Of a stretch of 52,461 nt of DNA, positions 33,760-41,661 are shown one piece after another. The notes under the pieces were generated by a model. That model was not told the origin of the DNA. It saw only the letters and a list, made by a program, of their open reading frames with translations, and did not search any database. The translations under genes and the position numbers were made by a program. The stretch comes from Gemmatimonadota bacterium (GTDB lineage Bacteria; Gemmatimonadota; Gemmatimonadetes; Gemmatimonadales; Gemmatimonadaceae). The first letter of the stretch is position 1, and the number at the start of each line of letters is the position of its first letter. The DNA lies in assembly GCA_027622655.1 (NCBI GenBank), contig JAQBYI010000022.1, positions 1 through 52,461 on the forward strand, in the 5' to 3' direction.

Positions 33760-33765
33760 CCGCGC

Positions 33766-33800
33766 GGGCCGGGCCGGGGCCGGGGCCGGGCCGGCGTCGG
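33766..33800. repeat. GGGCCG-rich short tandem repeat after ahcY
   Basis: A run of near-perfect GGCCGG/GGGCCG units follows the ahcY stop codon within a 118-bp gap. The sequence can fold on itself strongly and might act as a termination or pausing structure, but it lacks a T-tract. Confidence 0.6.
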
Positions 33801-33877
33801 CCCGGGTTCGGGTCGGGAGGGTTTCGCGGCTTGCCACGACGTGTCACTATGCAGGCAACCGTTCCGTCAGGAATCCG

Positions 33878-35209
33878 ATGACCCGACGCTCTCTCAGTGT
33901 TTCCGCGTTCCTCGTTGCCGTCCTTGGCGCAGCACTCCCGATCGCCGTCGCTGCGCAGGGCGGCGCGGCGGCAACGGGCGCGGCAGCGCGGGCGGCCGCG
34001 CTCGCGACTGCGCGCGCTCACGCCATCGAACTGCTCTCATCGACGCCGCTCGTAGACGGCCACAACGATCTCCCGTGGACCATTCGGGAGCAAGCCGGCA
34101 TCGAGCGTGATGTCGAGGCGTACGATCTTCGGAAACGCACCCCGCACCAGACCGATATCGCGCGCATCCGCGCCGGACGACTTGGTGGGCAGTTCTGGTC
34201 CGTGTACATCCCGGGTGAGATCCGCGACTCAGGCTATGCGCGCGTGCAGATCGAGCAGATCGATATCGCCAGACGTGTGATCGCTAAGTACCCGGAGGTG
34301 TTCACGCAGGCGTCGACCGCGGCCGACATGCGCGCCGCGTTCAGGAACAACCGAGTCGGCTCGTTGCTCGGAATGGAAGGCGGGCACGCGATTGAGAACT
34401 CACTTGGCGCGCTCCGGGTGTATTACGACCTCGGAGTGCGCTACATGACGCTCACGCACAATGTCACGCTCGACTGGGCCGACGCCGCACTCGACAGCGC
34501 GAAGCATGGTGGACTCACGAACTTCGGTCGCGAAGTCGTGCGCGAAATGAACCGCCTCGGAATGCTCGTCGATCTCTCTCATGTCTCGCCGAGCGTCATG
34601 AGCAACGCGCTCGACGTCACGGAGTCGCCGGTCATCTTCTCGCACTCGTCGGCGCGTGCGATTGTCGACCACCCGCGCAATGTCCCGGATTCGATTCTCA
34701 AGCGGTTGCCGAAGAACGGCGGTGTGGTGATGGTGACGTTCGTGCCGTCGTTCGATTCGCCAGCCATTCGCGCCCGTAGCGAAGCGCGCACCCGCATGCA
34801 GGCTACGCTCCGCCAGCGATTCGGGCGCGATGAAGCATCAGTCGCGCGTGAACTGCGTGCGTGGGAAGGCGTCAACCCCGCGCCCAAGGCCACGTTGGCC
34901 GACGTTGCCAACATGATCGACCACGTGAAGAAGACGTCGTCGGCCGACAATGTTGGAATCGGAAGCGACTTCGACGGCGTGGACGACGAACTCCCGGAAG
35001 GGCTTCAGGACATCTCGAACTTCCCCGATCTGTTCGCCGAGCTGATCCTGCGTGGCTGGAGTGACGCCGACCTTCGCAAGCTCGCCGGCGAAAACGTGCT
35101 GCGCGCCCTCGAGACCGCCGAGCAAGTGTCGACGCGCCTCAAGCGCGAGCGCGCGCCGAGCACGAAGACGATTGAGCAGCTCGATGGGCGGCCGCGGGCG
35201 AAGATGTAG
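33878..35209 (+). CDS. Exported membrane dipeptidase (peptidase M19)
   Basis: A 443-residue zinc dipeptidase. Metal ligands are identifiable: His62 and Asp64 in VDGHNDLPW, Glu in LLGMEGGHAIENS, and His residues in LTHNVTLDW and IFSHSSARAI; GIGSDFDGVDD provides the last Asp. A signal peptide (1-27, ending AVAAQ) predicts periplasmic location. M19 enzymes cleave L-L or L-D dipeptides, beta-lactams included in some members. The open frame extends upstream through the ahcY tail, but ATG 33878 starts the signal peptide. Fits the strong peptide-degrading gene content of the window. Confidence 0.93.
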   Translation: MTRRSLSVSAFLVAVLGAALPIAVAAQGGAAATGAAARAAALATARAHAIELLSSTPLVDGHNDLPWTIREQAGIERDVEAYDLRKRTPHQTDIARIRAGRLGGQFWSVYIPGEIRDSGYARVQIEQIDIARRVIAKYPEVFTQASTAADMRAAFRNNRVGSLLGMEGGHAIENSLGALRVYYDLGVRYMTLTHNVTLDWADAALDSAKHGGLTNFGREVVREMNRLGMLVDLSHVSPSVMSNALDVTESPVIFSHSSARAIVDHPRNVPDSILKRLPKNGGVVMVTFVPSFDSPAIRARSEARTRMQATLRQRFGRDEASVARELRAWEGVNPAPKATLADVANMIDHVKKTSSADNVGIGSDFDGVDDELPEGLQDISNFPDLFAELILRGWSDADLRKLAGENVLRALETAEQVSTRLKRERAPSTKTIEQLDGRPRAKM

Positions 35210-35248
35210 CATGTCGGATTCGCGGCGGAGCTCCGACGGCGTCGCGGC

Positions 35249-36313
35249 GTGACTGACTCCGCGCGCCCGACCGCAGACGAGGTAATGGCGGCGGCGGCGG
35301 GTGAGTTTCTCGCCACGGCCCGCGGTGCGCTCGACGGATTCGATCGGCTGGTGGCCGACCTTGCGAGCCGTCCGGACGCCGAGGAACTGTTGGCTCCGTT
35401 CCGCCGGGAGCTGCACCGCCTGAACGGAAGCGCCGGCACGTTTGGTTTCGCGCGCGCCGGACGGATGGCATCAGCCATGGAGGCCGTGGTCCGGAAATGG
35501 ATGGCGGCGCCGGACCTCGACCGCGACCGACGTGCTGACGTGGTCGCCAACTTCGCCCGTGCGATTCGGCCACAGTTTGCCGTGGCCACAGACGGGCCGG
35601 TGGTGCCGGGCCGCCGTTTGCTCATCGTTGGCGCGCGCGACGTGCTGGCCGTCGGATTGACGGCCGAGGCAGCGACGCGCGGGTTTCTGGTCGAACGGGT
35701 GTCGCTCGAGGACTTGGAGGAGGCGCTCGAAGACGGTCCACCGTACGGCATGATCGCCGTCGCGCCTGCGCCGGTGCACGACCTGCTCAATGCCACAGTG
35801 ACGGTCGAACTCGTGATGGACGGCGACTTGGCCGTCGCCGATCCGGTCCGACAACACGTACAGCAGATGGCGGCGGAAACTGATCCTGCTGTCGTGCTCG
35901 ACGCGCTGGACAGCATGGCAACCGCCGAGCGCGCGGCCGCAGGCACCGTGCTCGTGCTCGACGACGATCCTGTGATGCGCGCGATCGTGGGCGTGGCGGC
36001 GGCGCAGGTGAATCTCGCGGTTCGACCAGTGGCCGATGTCGCGGCGTTTCGCGCGGCGCTCGGGATCCTCCTTCCCGCCGTGATCGTCTTGGACGTCGAG
36101 ATCGGTGAAACGAGCGGAGTCGATCTCGTGCGCGAAGTCAGAGGTCAGGCCGCGTTCGCTGGTGTGCCCGTTCTAGTGCTCAGCGGCCATCGAGACGACG
36201 GGACTCGCGCGGCGGCGCTCGAGGCGGGTGCGGCCGACTACCTGCAGAAGCCGATCACGATGCCGGTGCTCGCAGCGAAACTCGCAGCCTGGCACGCACG
36301 CGGGGCCCGCTGA
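35249..36313 (+). CDS. Hpt - degenerate receiver - receiver protein
   Basis: A 354-residue signalling protein. Residues 10-110 resemble a histidine phosphotransfer domain with phospho-acceptor His56 (ELHRLNGSAGTFGF). Residues 121-225 have a receiver-like fold (RRLLIVGARDVLAVGLTAE) but no acceptor Asp, so it is a pseudo-receiver. Residues 233-350 are a complete receiver: acidic pair Asp239/Asp240, acceptor Asp282 (VIVLDVEIGETSG), Ser312 and Lys334 (YLQKPI). No output domain or kinase is nearby. Start GTG 35249 overlaps the TGA of a 13-codon mini-ORF at 35211-35252. It could relay phosphate between the two functional domains or act as a phosphate sink. Confidence 0.85.
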   Translation: MTDSARPTADEVMAAAAGEFLATARGALDGFDRLVADLASRPDAEELLAPFRRELHRLNGSAGTFGFARAGRMASAMEAVVRKWMAAPDLDRDRRADVVANFARAIRPQFAVATDGPVVPGRRLLIVGARDVLAVGLTAEAATRGFLVERVSLEDLEEALEDGPPYGMIAVAPAPVHDLLNATVTVELVMDGDLAVADPVRQHVQQMAAETDPAVVLDALDSMATAERAAAGTVLVLDDDPVMRAIVGVAAAQVNLAVRPVADVAAFRAALGILLPAVIVLDVEIGETSGVDLVREVRGQAAFAGVPVLVLSGHRDDGTRAAALEAGAADYLQKPITMPVLAAKLAAWHARGAR

Positions 36314-36373
36314 GGTCGGCCGTCGGCGATTATATTCCACGGGCACTACTGAACGCGCGCGACGCGTGATTCT

Positions 36374-36408
36374 GCCAACCGCCAACCGCCAACCGCCAAA
36401 GCCCAGCC
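36374..36408 (+). promoter_or_regulatory. Heptad repeat leader before transaldolase
   Basis: GCCAACC is repeated three times exactly, followed by GCCAAAG and CCCAGCC, ending one base before the tal ATG (36410). The leader is C- and A-rich, G-poor, predicted unstructured, and has no Shine-Dalgarno. A TATATT box at 36331-36336 could be the -10 of the promoter. Confidence 0.6.
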
Positions 36409-36409
36409 C

Positions 36410-37552
36410 ATGCCCGCTACGCCACTCCACGCCCTGAATGCCGCCGGCCAGTCCATCTGGCTCGACTACATCGACCGTACGCTCGTCCTGAGTGGCGATC
36501 TGGCGCGCCGCATCGATGCGGATGCGCTCACGGGAATGACGTCGAATCCTACGATCTTCGAAAAAGCGCTGGCGCATGGCACGGCCTACGACACGCAACT
36601 CGCTTCGCTTTCTTCAGATCGCACGCCGTGGGCCATTTTCGAGGCCATCGAGACGGACGACGTGCGCTCAGCGTGTGACGTGTTTCGCCCGACCTACGAC
36701 GCGACTGACGGCGCCGACGGCTACGTCTCAATCGAGGTATCGCCCGGCGCGGCGCACGACACCCCGGGTACGGTGCAGGAGGCGCGCCGGCTTTGGCATG
36801 CCGTCGATCGGCCGAACGTCATGATCAAGGTTCCCGGCACCCCGGCGGGATGCGGCGCGCTCCGGTTGCTCATTGCCGACGGAATCAACGTCAACGTGAC
36901 GCTACTCTTTGCCCGTTCGGCGTATGCATCTGTCATTGACGCGTACATGAAAGGACTCAAAGACCGGGCGACTACGGGTGGCGCGCTTGCCCGCGTCTCG
37001 TCGGTGGCCAGCTTCTTCGTGAGCCGCGTGGACACGGAAGTAGACCGACGCCTGGAAGCGATCGGTACGCCTGCGGCACTGTTGCTGCGCGGGACCGCTG
37101 CCGTGGCAAACGCCAAGATGGCGTACGCGCTCTTCCGTGAACGGTTCAGCGGACCTCGCTGGGAGACGCTGGTGGCAAAAGGGGCGCGCGTGCAGCGTCC
37201 ACTATGGGCGAGCACCGGCACCAAGAATCCAGATTTTTCCGACGTGAAATACGTCGAGGCTCTGATAGGCTCCGACACGGTAAACACGCTTCCTCCGGCG
37301 ACGCTCGACGCATTTCGCGATCACGGTACGGTTGCGCGATCGGTGGACGTGGACTCCGACGGTGCGCGCGACGCGATTGAGATGATCGAAGCCGCGGGCG
37401 TATCGCTCACTGAGGTGACGGACAAGCTGCTCGTTGAAGGGCTCGAGTCTTTCCAGAAATCGTTCGACTCGCTCCTGGCCGGAATCGAAGCGAAGACGAC
37501 GGCCCTCGCGCGGCAAAAGGCCGAGGCGAGGCAGCAGAAGTCGGCGGTCTGA
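36410..37552 (+). CDS. tal: Transaldolase
   Basis: A 380-residue transaldolase of the longer bacterial type, transferring a dihydroxyacetone unit from sedoheptulose-7-phosphate to glyceraldehyde-3-phosphate in the pentose phosphate pathway. The Schiff-base Lys140 is in NVMIKVPGTPAG; TGMTSNPTIFEKA, GINVNVTLLFA, VSSVASFFVSRVDTEVD and RPLWASTGTKNPDFSDVKYV are all family motifs. It is followed without a gap by pyruvate kinase and begins a central-carbon gene run. The upstream leader consists of GCCAACC heptads. Confidence 0.95.
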   Translation: MPATPLHALNAAGQSIWLDYIDRTLVLSGDLARRIDADALTGMTSNPTIFEKALAHGTAYDTQLASLSSDRTPWAIFEAIETDDVRSACDVFRPTYDATDGADGYVSIEVSPGAAHDTPGTVQEARRLWHAVDRPNVMIKVPGTPAGCGALRLLIADGINVNVTLLFARSAYASVIDAYMKGLKDRATTGGALARVSSVASFFVSRVDTEVDRRLEAIGTPAALLLRGTAAVANAKMAYALFRERFSGPRWETLVAKGARVQRPLWASTGTKNPDFSDVKYVEALIGSDTVNTLPPATLDAFRDHGTVARSVDVDSDGARDAIEMIEAAGVSLTEVTDKLLVEGLESFQKSFDSLLAGIEAKTTALARQKAEARQQKSAV

Positions 37553-38956
37553 TTGGGTCATTCTCGCACGAAAATCGTTTGCACGATCGGCCCGGCGTCG
37601 TCCGACCCGGCCGTGCTTGAGTCGCTCGTGGCGGCGGGCATGAACGTGGCCCGCATCAACTTCTCGCACGGCACGCACGAGCAGCACGCGCGCGTCATCG
37701 CCGACGTGCGCCGGATTGCCCGCGAGGTACGGCGCCCGATCGCGATTCTCGCTGACTTGCAGGGGCCGCGCATCCGCATTGGCGACCTGACGGAGCCGCG
37801 CGACATTGCGCCCGGCAGCGAGTACGTGTTCGCACCCGAAGCCTCAGCACGAGCGGGCGACATCCCGGTCACGTACGACGACATCGCGCGTGACGTGAAG
37901 GCCGGCGGGCGCATTCTCGTCAATGACGGGTTGCTTGAATTCACGATTCTCGCTGTCGAAGGCGCCCGCGTTCGGGTGCGGACAGTTCACGGCGGCGCCC
38001 TCACGTCGCACAAGGGAATGAACCTTCCCGACACGGACGTGTCTGCGCCGGCGCTCACGGACAAGGACATCGAAGACATCCGCTTCGCGATTGAGCAGGA
38101 TGTGTCTTACCTCGCGCTCAGTTTCGTCCGGCGTCCGGAAGACATCACGCAACTGCGCGCCAAGCTTCCCAAGTCAATGCTGATCGTGGCCAAGATCGAA
38201 AAGGACAAGGCCGTCGATCGTATTGACGAGATTATTCAGGTGAGCGACGCAGTGATGGTGGCACGCGGCGACCTCGGCGTCGAACTGCCTTTCGAGCGGG
38301 TACCACTGGAGCAGAAGCGGATAATCAGTCTCGCCAATCATTACGGCCGGCCTGTGATTACTGCGACGCAGATGCTCGAGTCCATGGTCGACAATCCGCG
38401 CCCGACGCGCGCCGAGGCGAACGATGTGGCCAACGCCGTGCTCGACGGCACCGATGCTGTGATGCTCTCCGCCGAGACTGCGACTGGCCACTATCCCGAG
38501 CTCGCCGTGCGTGCCATGCATCGCATTGCTTCGGCCGCGGAGACCCATCCGGTGTCGCGCGGACTCGGGCTCGACCGGCTCGACCCGGGTTCGGCCAGCG
38601 TGGAAGAGGCAATCGCTTCGGCCACGGTTACCGCCGTACGGCTCTGCGGAGCCAAGTGCGTGATTGTGTTCACGAAGAGCGGATTCAGCGCCCGAATCGT
38701 CGCAGCGCGCCGGCCCGCCGTGCCGGTCGTCGTGCTCACCGACCAGAATCGTACGTGGCGCCAGCTCGCACTCGTCTGGGGCGTGCTCCCGTTCCTCGTG
38801 CCGCATGCCGACAACTACGACCAAATGGCGCGCGCTGCCCGTGAACTTGTCGTGCGCGAGGGTCTGGCGGACCCGGGCGACCGCGTGGTCATCACGGCCG
38901 GTGTCCCGTTCGACGTTCCCGGATCCACGAACACCCTGAAAGTGGAAACGGTGTGA
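37553..38956 (+). CDS. pyk: Pyruvate kinase
   Basis: A 467-residue enzyme converting phosphoenolpyruvate and ADP into pyruvate and ATP. RTKIVCTIGPASS opens the protein, followed by MNVARINFSHGTHEQH, ILADLQGPRIRIG, SYLALSFVRRPEDI, IVAKIEKDKAVDRIDEI (catalytic Lys), VMVARGDLGVELPFERVP and GTDAVMLSAETATGHYP. The start is TTG 37553, directly after the tal stop codon; there is no earlier in-frame start close by. The C-terminal allosteric domain is present, length normal. The gene overlaps the MBL gene by 4 bp (GTGA). Confidence 0.95.
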   Translation: MGHSRTKIVCTIGPASSDPAVLESLVAAGMNVARINFSHGTHEQHARVIADVRRIAREVRRPIAILADLQGPRIRIGDLTEPRDIAPGSEYVFAPEASARAGDIPVTYDDIARDVKAGGRILVNDGLLEFTILAVEGARVRVRTVHGGALTSHKGMNLPDTDVSAPALTDKDIEDIRFAIEQDVSYLALSFVRRPEDITQLRAKLPKSMLIVAKIEKDKAVDRIDEIIQVSDAVMVARGDLGVELPFERVPLEQKRIISLANHYGRPVITATQMLESMVDNPRPTRAEANDVANAVLDGTDAVMLSAETATGHYPELAVRAMHRIASAAETHPVSRGLGLDRLDPGSASVEEAIASATVTAVRLCGAKCVIVFTKSGFSARIVAARRPAVPVVVLTDQNRTWRQLALVWGVLPFLVPHADNYDQMARAARELVVREGLADPGDRVVITAGVPFDVPGSTNTLKVETV

Positions 38957-39735
38957 GCGCCACGAAGCTGACCTTTCTCGGCACGGGAACGAGTTTTGGC
39001 GTACCGCAAATTGGCTGCCGCTGCGCGGTGTGCCTCTCTGACGATCCCCGCGACAAGCGCACGCGTGTGGGTGCCGTGCTCGAGTCGAACGGCTCGCGGA
39101 TCCTCATCGATACACCGCCGGAGCTTCGGCTCCAGTTGATTGCCAATTCCATCGACCGTGTGGATGCCGTGCTGTTCACGCACGAACACGCCGATCACAC
39201 GCATGGCCTCGATGACGTGCGCGGCTTCGCTGGCGCCGGCTCGGCGCTGCCGGTGTACGGCCCCGCCGAAACGATCGCGAGCGTGCGGCACAAGTTTGCG
39301 TACGTGTTCGATCCGGCGATGCGCGGCCTTCCCGGTACGTCCAAGCCGGAGGGATCGACTCACGCGCTCGAAGCAGGGGTGCCGGTGACGATCGCTGGCC
39401 AGGAAGTCACGCCGGTGGAGGTGCCGCACGGAACGATGCGAGTCTTTGGCTATCGTGTGGGACCCGTTGGTTACATCACGGACGCGAAGGAGCTTCCGCC
39501 CGCTGCGGATGCCGTGCTCAAGGGCGTGAAGGTGCTCGTTCTGAACGCGCTGTTCCGGCGCCCGCACCCCACGCATCTATCAATTGGCGAAGCCGTCGAG
39601 ACTGCACGGCGGATCGGCGCCGATCGCACCTTCCTGACGCACCTCACGCACCGCATATCGCATGCGGAACTCGAGGCCGAGCTTCCGGACGGCGTCAGCC
39701 CTGCGTTCGACGGACTTCAGGTTACCGTCCAATGA
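38953..39735 (+). CDS. PhnP-like metallo-beta-lactamase fold hydrolase
   Basis: A 260-residue metallo-hydrolase. LTFLGTGTSFGVPQIGCRCAVC has the Cys-containing N-terminal signature of PhnP/YycJ-type phosphodiesterases, and the metal motif HEHADHTHGLDDVR is complete, with later His in VPHGTMRVFGYR and TFLTHLTHRISH. Such enzymes cleave cyclic or linear phosphodiesters; the substrate here is unknown. The start GTG 38953 overlaps the pyruvate kinase stop. Its placement between pyk and pgi suggests housekeeping of phosphorylated metabolites, but this is inference. Confidence 0.9.
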   Translation: MSATKLTFLGTGTSFGVPQIGCRCAVCLSDDPRDKRTRVGAVLESNGSRILIDTPPELRLQLIANSIDRVDAVLFTHEHADHTHGLDDVRGFAGAGSALPVYGPAETIASVRHKFAYVFDPAMRGLPGTSKPEGSTHALEAGVPVTIAGQEVTPVEVPHGTMRVFGYRVGPVGYITDAKELPPAADAVLKGVKVLVLNALFRRPHPTHLSIGEAVETARRIGADRTFLTHLTHRISHAELEAELPDGVSPAFDGLQVTVQ

Positions 39736-39747
39736 CCGGCCGCTGAC

Positions 39748-41043
39748 ATGCCGCTCCGCATCGATGACGCACGCATGATGGCCGCCAGCGTCCCCTCTGG
39801 GGTTTCGCCGACGGAATGGAACGATCTCGCGATCCGGTTCGGAGAAGTGCACGCCGCCGTCGCCAGCGACCGCTCTGCGGGCCGCTACGGATTCATGGAG
39901 CTCGACGCGCAGGCCGCCGAGACCAAGCGCGTTTTGGATTACGCCGCGCACGCGCCGATGCGCTACACGGACGTCGTAGTGTTGGGTATCGGTGGTTCCG
40001 CGCTCGGTGCAATCGCTCTCAGGAGTGCGTTCGGCGCCTATGACGATACGCCGCGCCTGCACGTTGTTGACAACGTCGACCCACACACGTTCAAAGCACT
40101 GCTGGCACGGCTCGCGTTCGACCGCACGCTCTGGATTGTGGTTTCCAAGTCCGGCGCAACGGTCGAGACGCTTGCGCAGTATGCGATCGTGCGCCATGTG
40201 CTCGTGGCCGGGGGGCTCTCGATTGCCCGCCATGTGGTTTTCGTCACCGATCCCGTCGCCGGGCCGCTCCGTGCGATCGCCTTGGACGAAGGCATTCCCG
40301 CGTTCGACGTGCCCCCGAACGTCGGCGGGCGCTTCAGCGTACTCACGCCGGTTGGGACGCTCCCTGCCGCGTTCGCCGGCTACGACGTTGGCGCAATCGT
40401 CGCCGGTGCGCAGGCGATGCTCGATCGTTGTAATACGCCGGCGCTCGCCGACAATCCTGCCGGCCTGTTGGCCACGCTTCTCTGGCGTGCGCATCAGCGC
40501 GCTGGGCAGTCCACACACGTGTTCATGCCCTACTCGGACCCGCTTCGCGACGTGGCGCCGTGGTTCGTACAGCTCTGGGCGGAAAGCCTGGGCAAGACCG
40601 ACGCCGACGGTCTTCCGGCCGGTCCGACGCCGCTTGCGGCGCGCGGCGCCACCGATCAGCACTCGCTGCTCCAGCTTCTGATGGAAGGGCCGGCCGACAA
40701 GGTGGTCTGTTTTCTGCGTGTTGCCAATCACGCGCGCGACCTCATGGTGCCGAAATCGGAGATTGTCCCGGATGCAGTGGCCTTCATGCGGGGGCGATCT
40801 CTTGGCGAACTGCTCGACGCCGAAGCCGGTGCCACCGCGCGCGCGCTGGTAAGCGCAGGACGTCCGAGCCTTACGATCACCGTCGATGGGGTAGACGCGT
40901 ACTCGATTGGCGAGCTGCTCATGTTCCTGATGATCGCTACGGTATATGCCGGCGCGATGTACCGTGTCGACCCGCTCGGCCAGCCTGGTGTGGAGCTTGC
41001 CAAGCGACTCGCGCGAGAAGCTCTGGAAAGGAGCACCCAATGA
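39748..41043 (+). CDS. pgi: Glucose-6-phosphate isomerase
   Basis: A 431-residue isomerase of glucose-6-phosphate and fructose-6-phosphate. Key motifs: VVLGIGGSALGAIAL (phosphate loop), VVSKSGATVETL, NVGGRFSVLTPVGTLPAAFAG, ATDQHSLLQLLMEGP (catalytic region with Gln-His) and an LDAEAGATARAL helix. It is shorter than the E. coli enzyme, as in several compact bacterial forms. It starts 12 bp after the MBL gene and its TGA overlaps the ATG of the deleted mscS gene (ATGA), so these genes form one operon with tal and pyk. Confidence 0.94.
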   Translation: MPLRIDDARMMAASVPSGVSPTEWNDLAIRFGEVHAAVASDRSAGRYGFMELDAQAAETKRVLDYAAHAPMRYTDVVVLGIGGSALGAIALRSAFGAYDDTPRLHVVDNVDPHTFKALLARLAFDRTLWIVVSKSGATVETLAQYAIVRHVLVAGGLSIARHVVFVTDPVAGPLRAIALDEGIPAFDVPPNVGGRFSVLTPVGTLPAAFAGYDVGAIVAGAQAMLDRCNTPALADNPAGLLATLLWRAHQRAGQSTHVFMPYSDPLRDVAPWFVQLWAESLGKTDADGLPAGPTPLAARGATDQHSLLQLLMEGPADKVVCFLRVANHARDLMVPKSEIVPDAVAFMRGRSLGELLDAEAGATARALVSAGRPSLTITVDGVDAYSIGELLMFLMIATVYAGAMYRVDPLGQPGVELAKRLAREALERSTQ

Positions 41044-41661
41044 TCGACTTGCCGGCCTGGGTGCGGGATCCGGTGATTCAGCGCGCAATCGGCGCCGCGG
41101 CCGTCATCGGACGTGATCGACATCGGCGTACTCCGCACGACCCTGATGGAGTGTGGCCAATGGGTGGACGGCGACCTCAACAACGGCCGCATCGTGCGCG
41201 TGGCGAACAGCTTCGTATTCAAGGAGCCGGTGGTGAACTACTCCGCTGACTTCCCGTTCCTCTGGGACGAGATCAAGGCGCCGGTCAGGTTCGGCAGCGA
41301 CCGTGCCCTGGCGCGCGAGATTCTCGTTCGCGCCGCGAACGAACTCACGTCCGACATGGTGCGCGAGGCGAAGACGACGTGGGCAGCGATGGTGCGCAAG
41401 TATCGCATCGAAGAGGCCCGCGTGGAGCCGCTCGTGACGCTGATAGCGAACGACAACTGGATAGAATTCACGGTACGATACGTAGTGGATTTTCGGCGTC
41501 GCCGCGCGCTCAAGGATTATCTGTTCAGTCGCATTCTCGACGACATCGATGCGACGAACGGGAAAGTGGCGCTGGCGTCGGCGACGTTTGAGCTGGTCGG
41601 TGCGCCGCCGGTGCAGGTGCGGATTGATCCGGGCACGGGCCCGGCGGCTGAACGTTCATGA
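41040..41661 (+). pseudogene. mscS-family gene with internal frame-breaking deletion
   Basis: The original start is preserved: ATG 41040 overlaps the pgi stop (ATGA) and encodes IDLPAWVRDPVIQRAIGAA, typical of the region before the first membrane helix. After about 41105 the reading frame changes and the sequence jumps to DVIDIGVLRTTLMECG in the MscS C-terminal beta/alpha-beta part (GRIVRVANSFVFKEPV, PFLWDEIKAPVRFG), continuing to the stop at 41661. The transmembrane helices and pore are missing, consistent with a deletion near 41105-41109 that also shifted frame. GTG 41113 is an internal Val codon, not a real start. The C-terminal 182 residues alone could not form a channel. Confidence 0.75.

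Noticed and set aside
36374-36408. A CRISPR-like short repeat array.
   Set aside because: Units are only 7 bp with no spacers; it is a simple tandem leader repeat.
39580-41088. A 502-residue minus-strand frame opposite pgi.
   Set aside because: Pgi motifs on the plus strand are complete; the antisense frame is low-complexity Arg/Glu-rich without a domain.
41113-41661. An independent 182-residue protein starting at GTG 41113.
   Set aside because: The GTG codes for an internal Val of the MscS beta domain, and the original start codon with matching N-terminus lies upstream in another frame.
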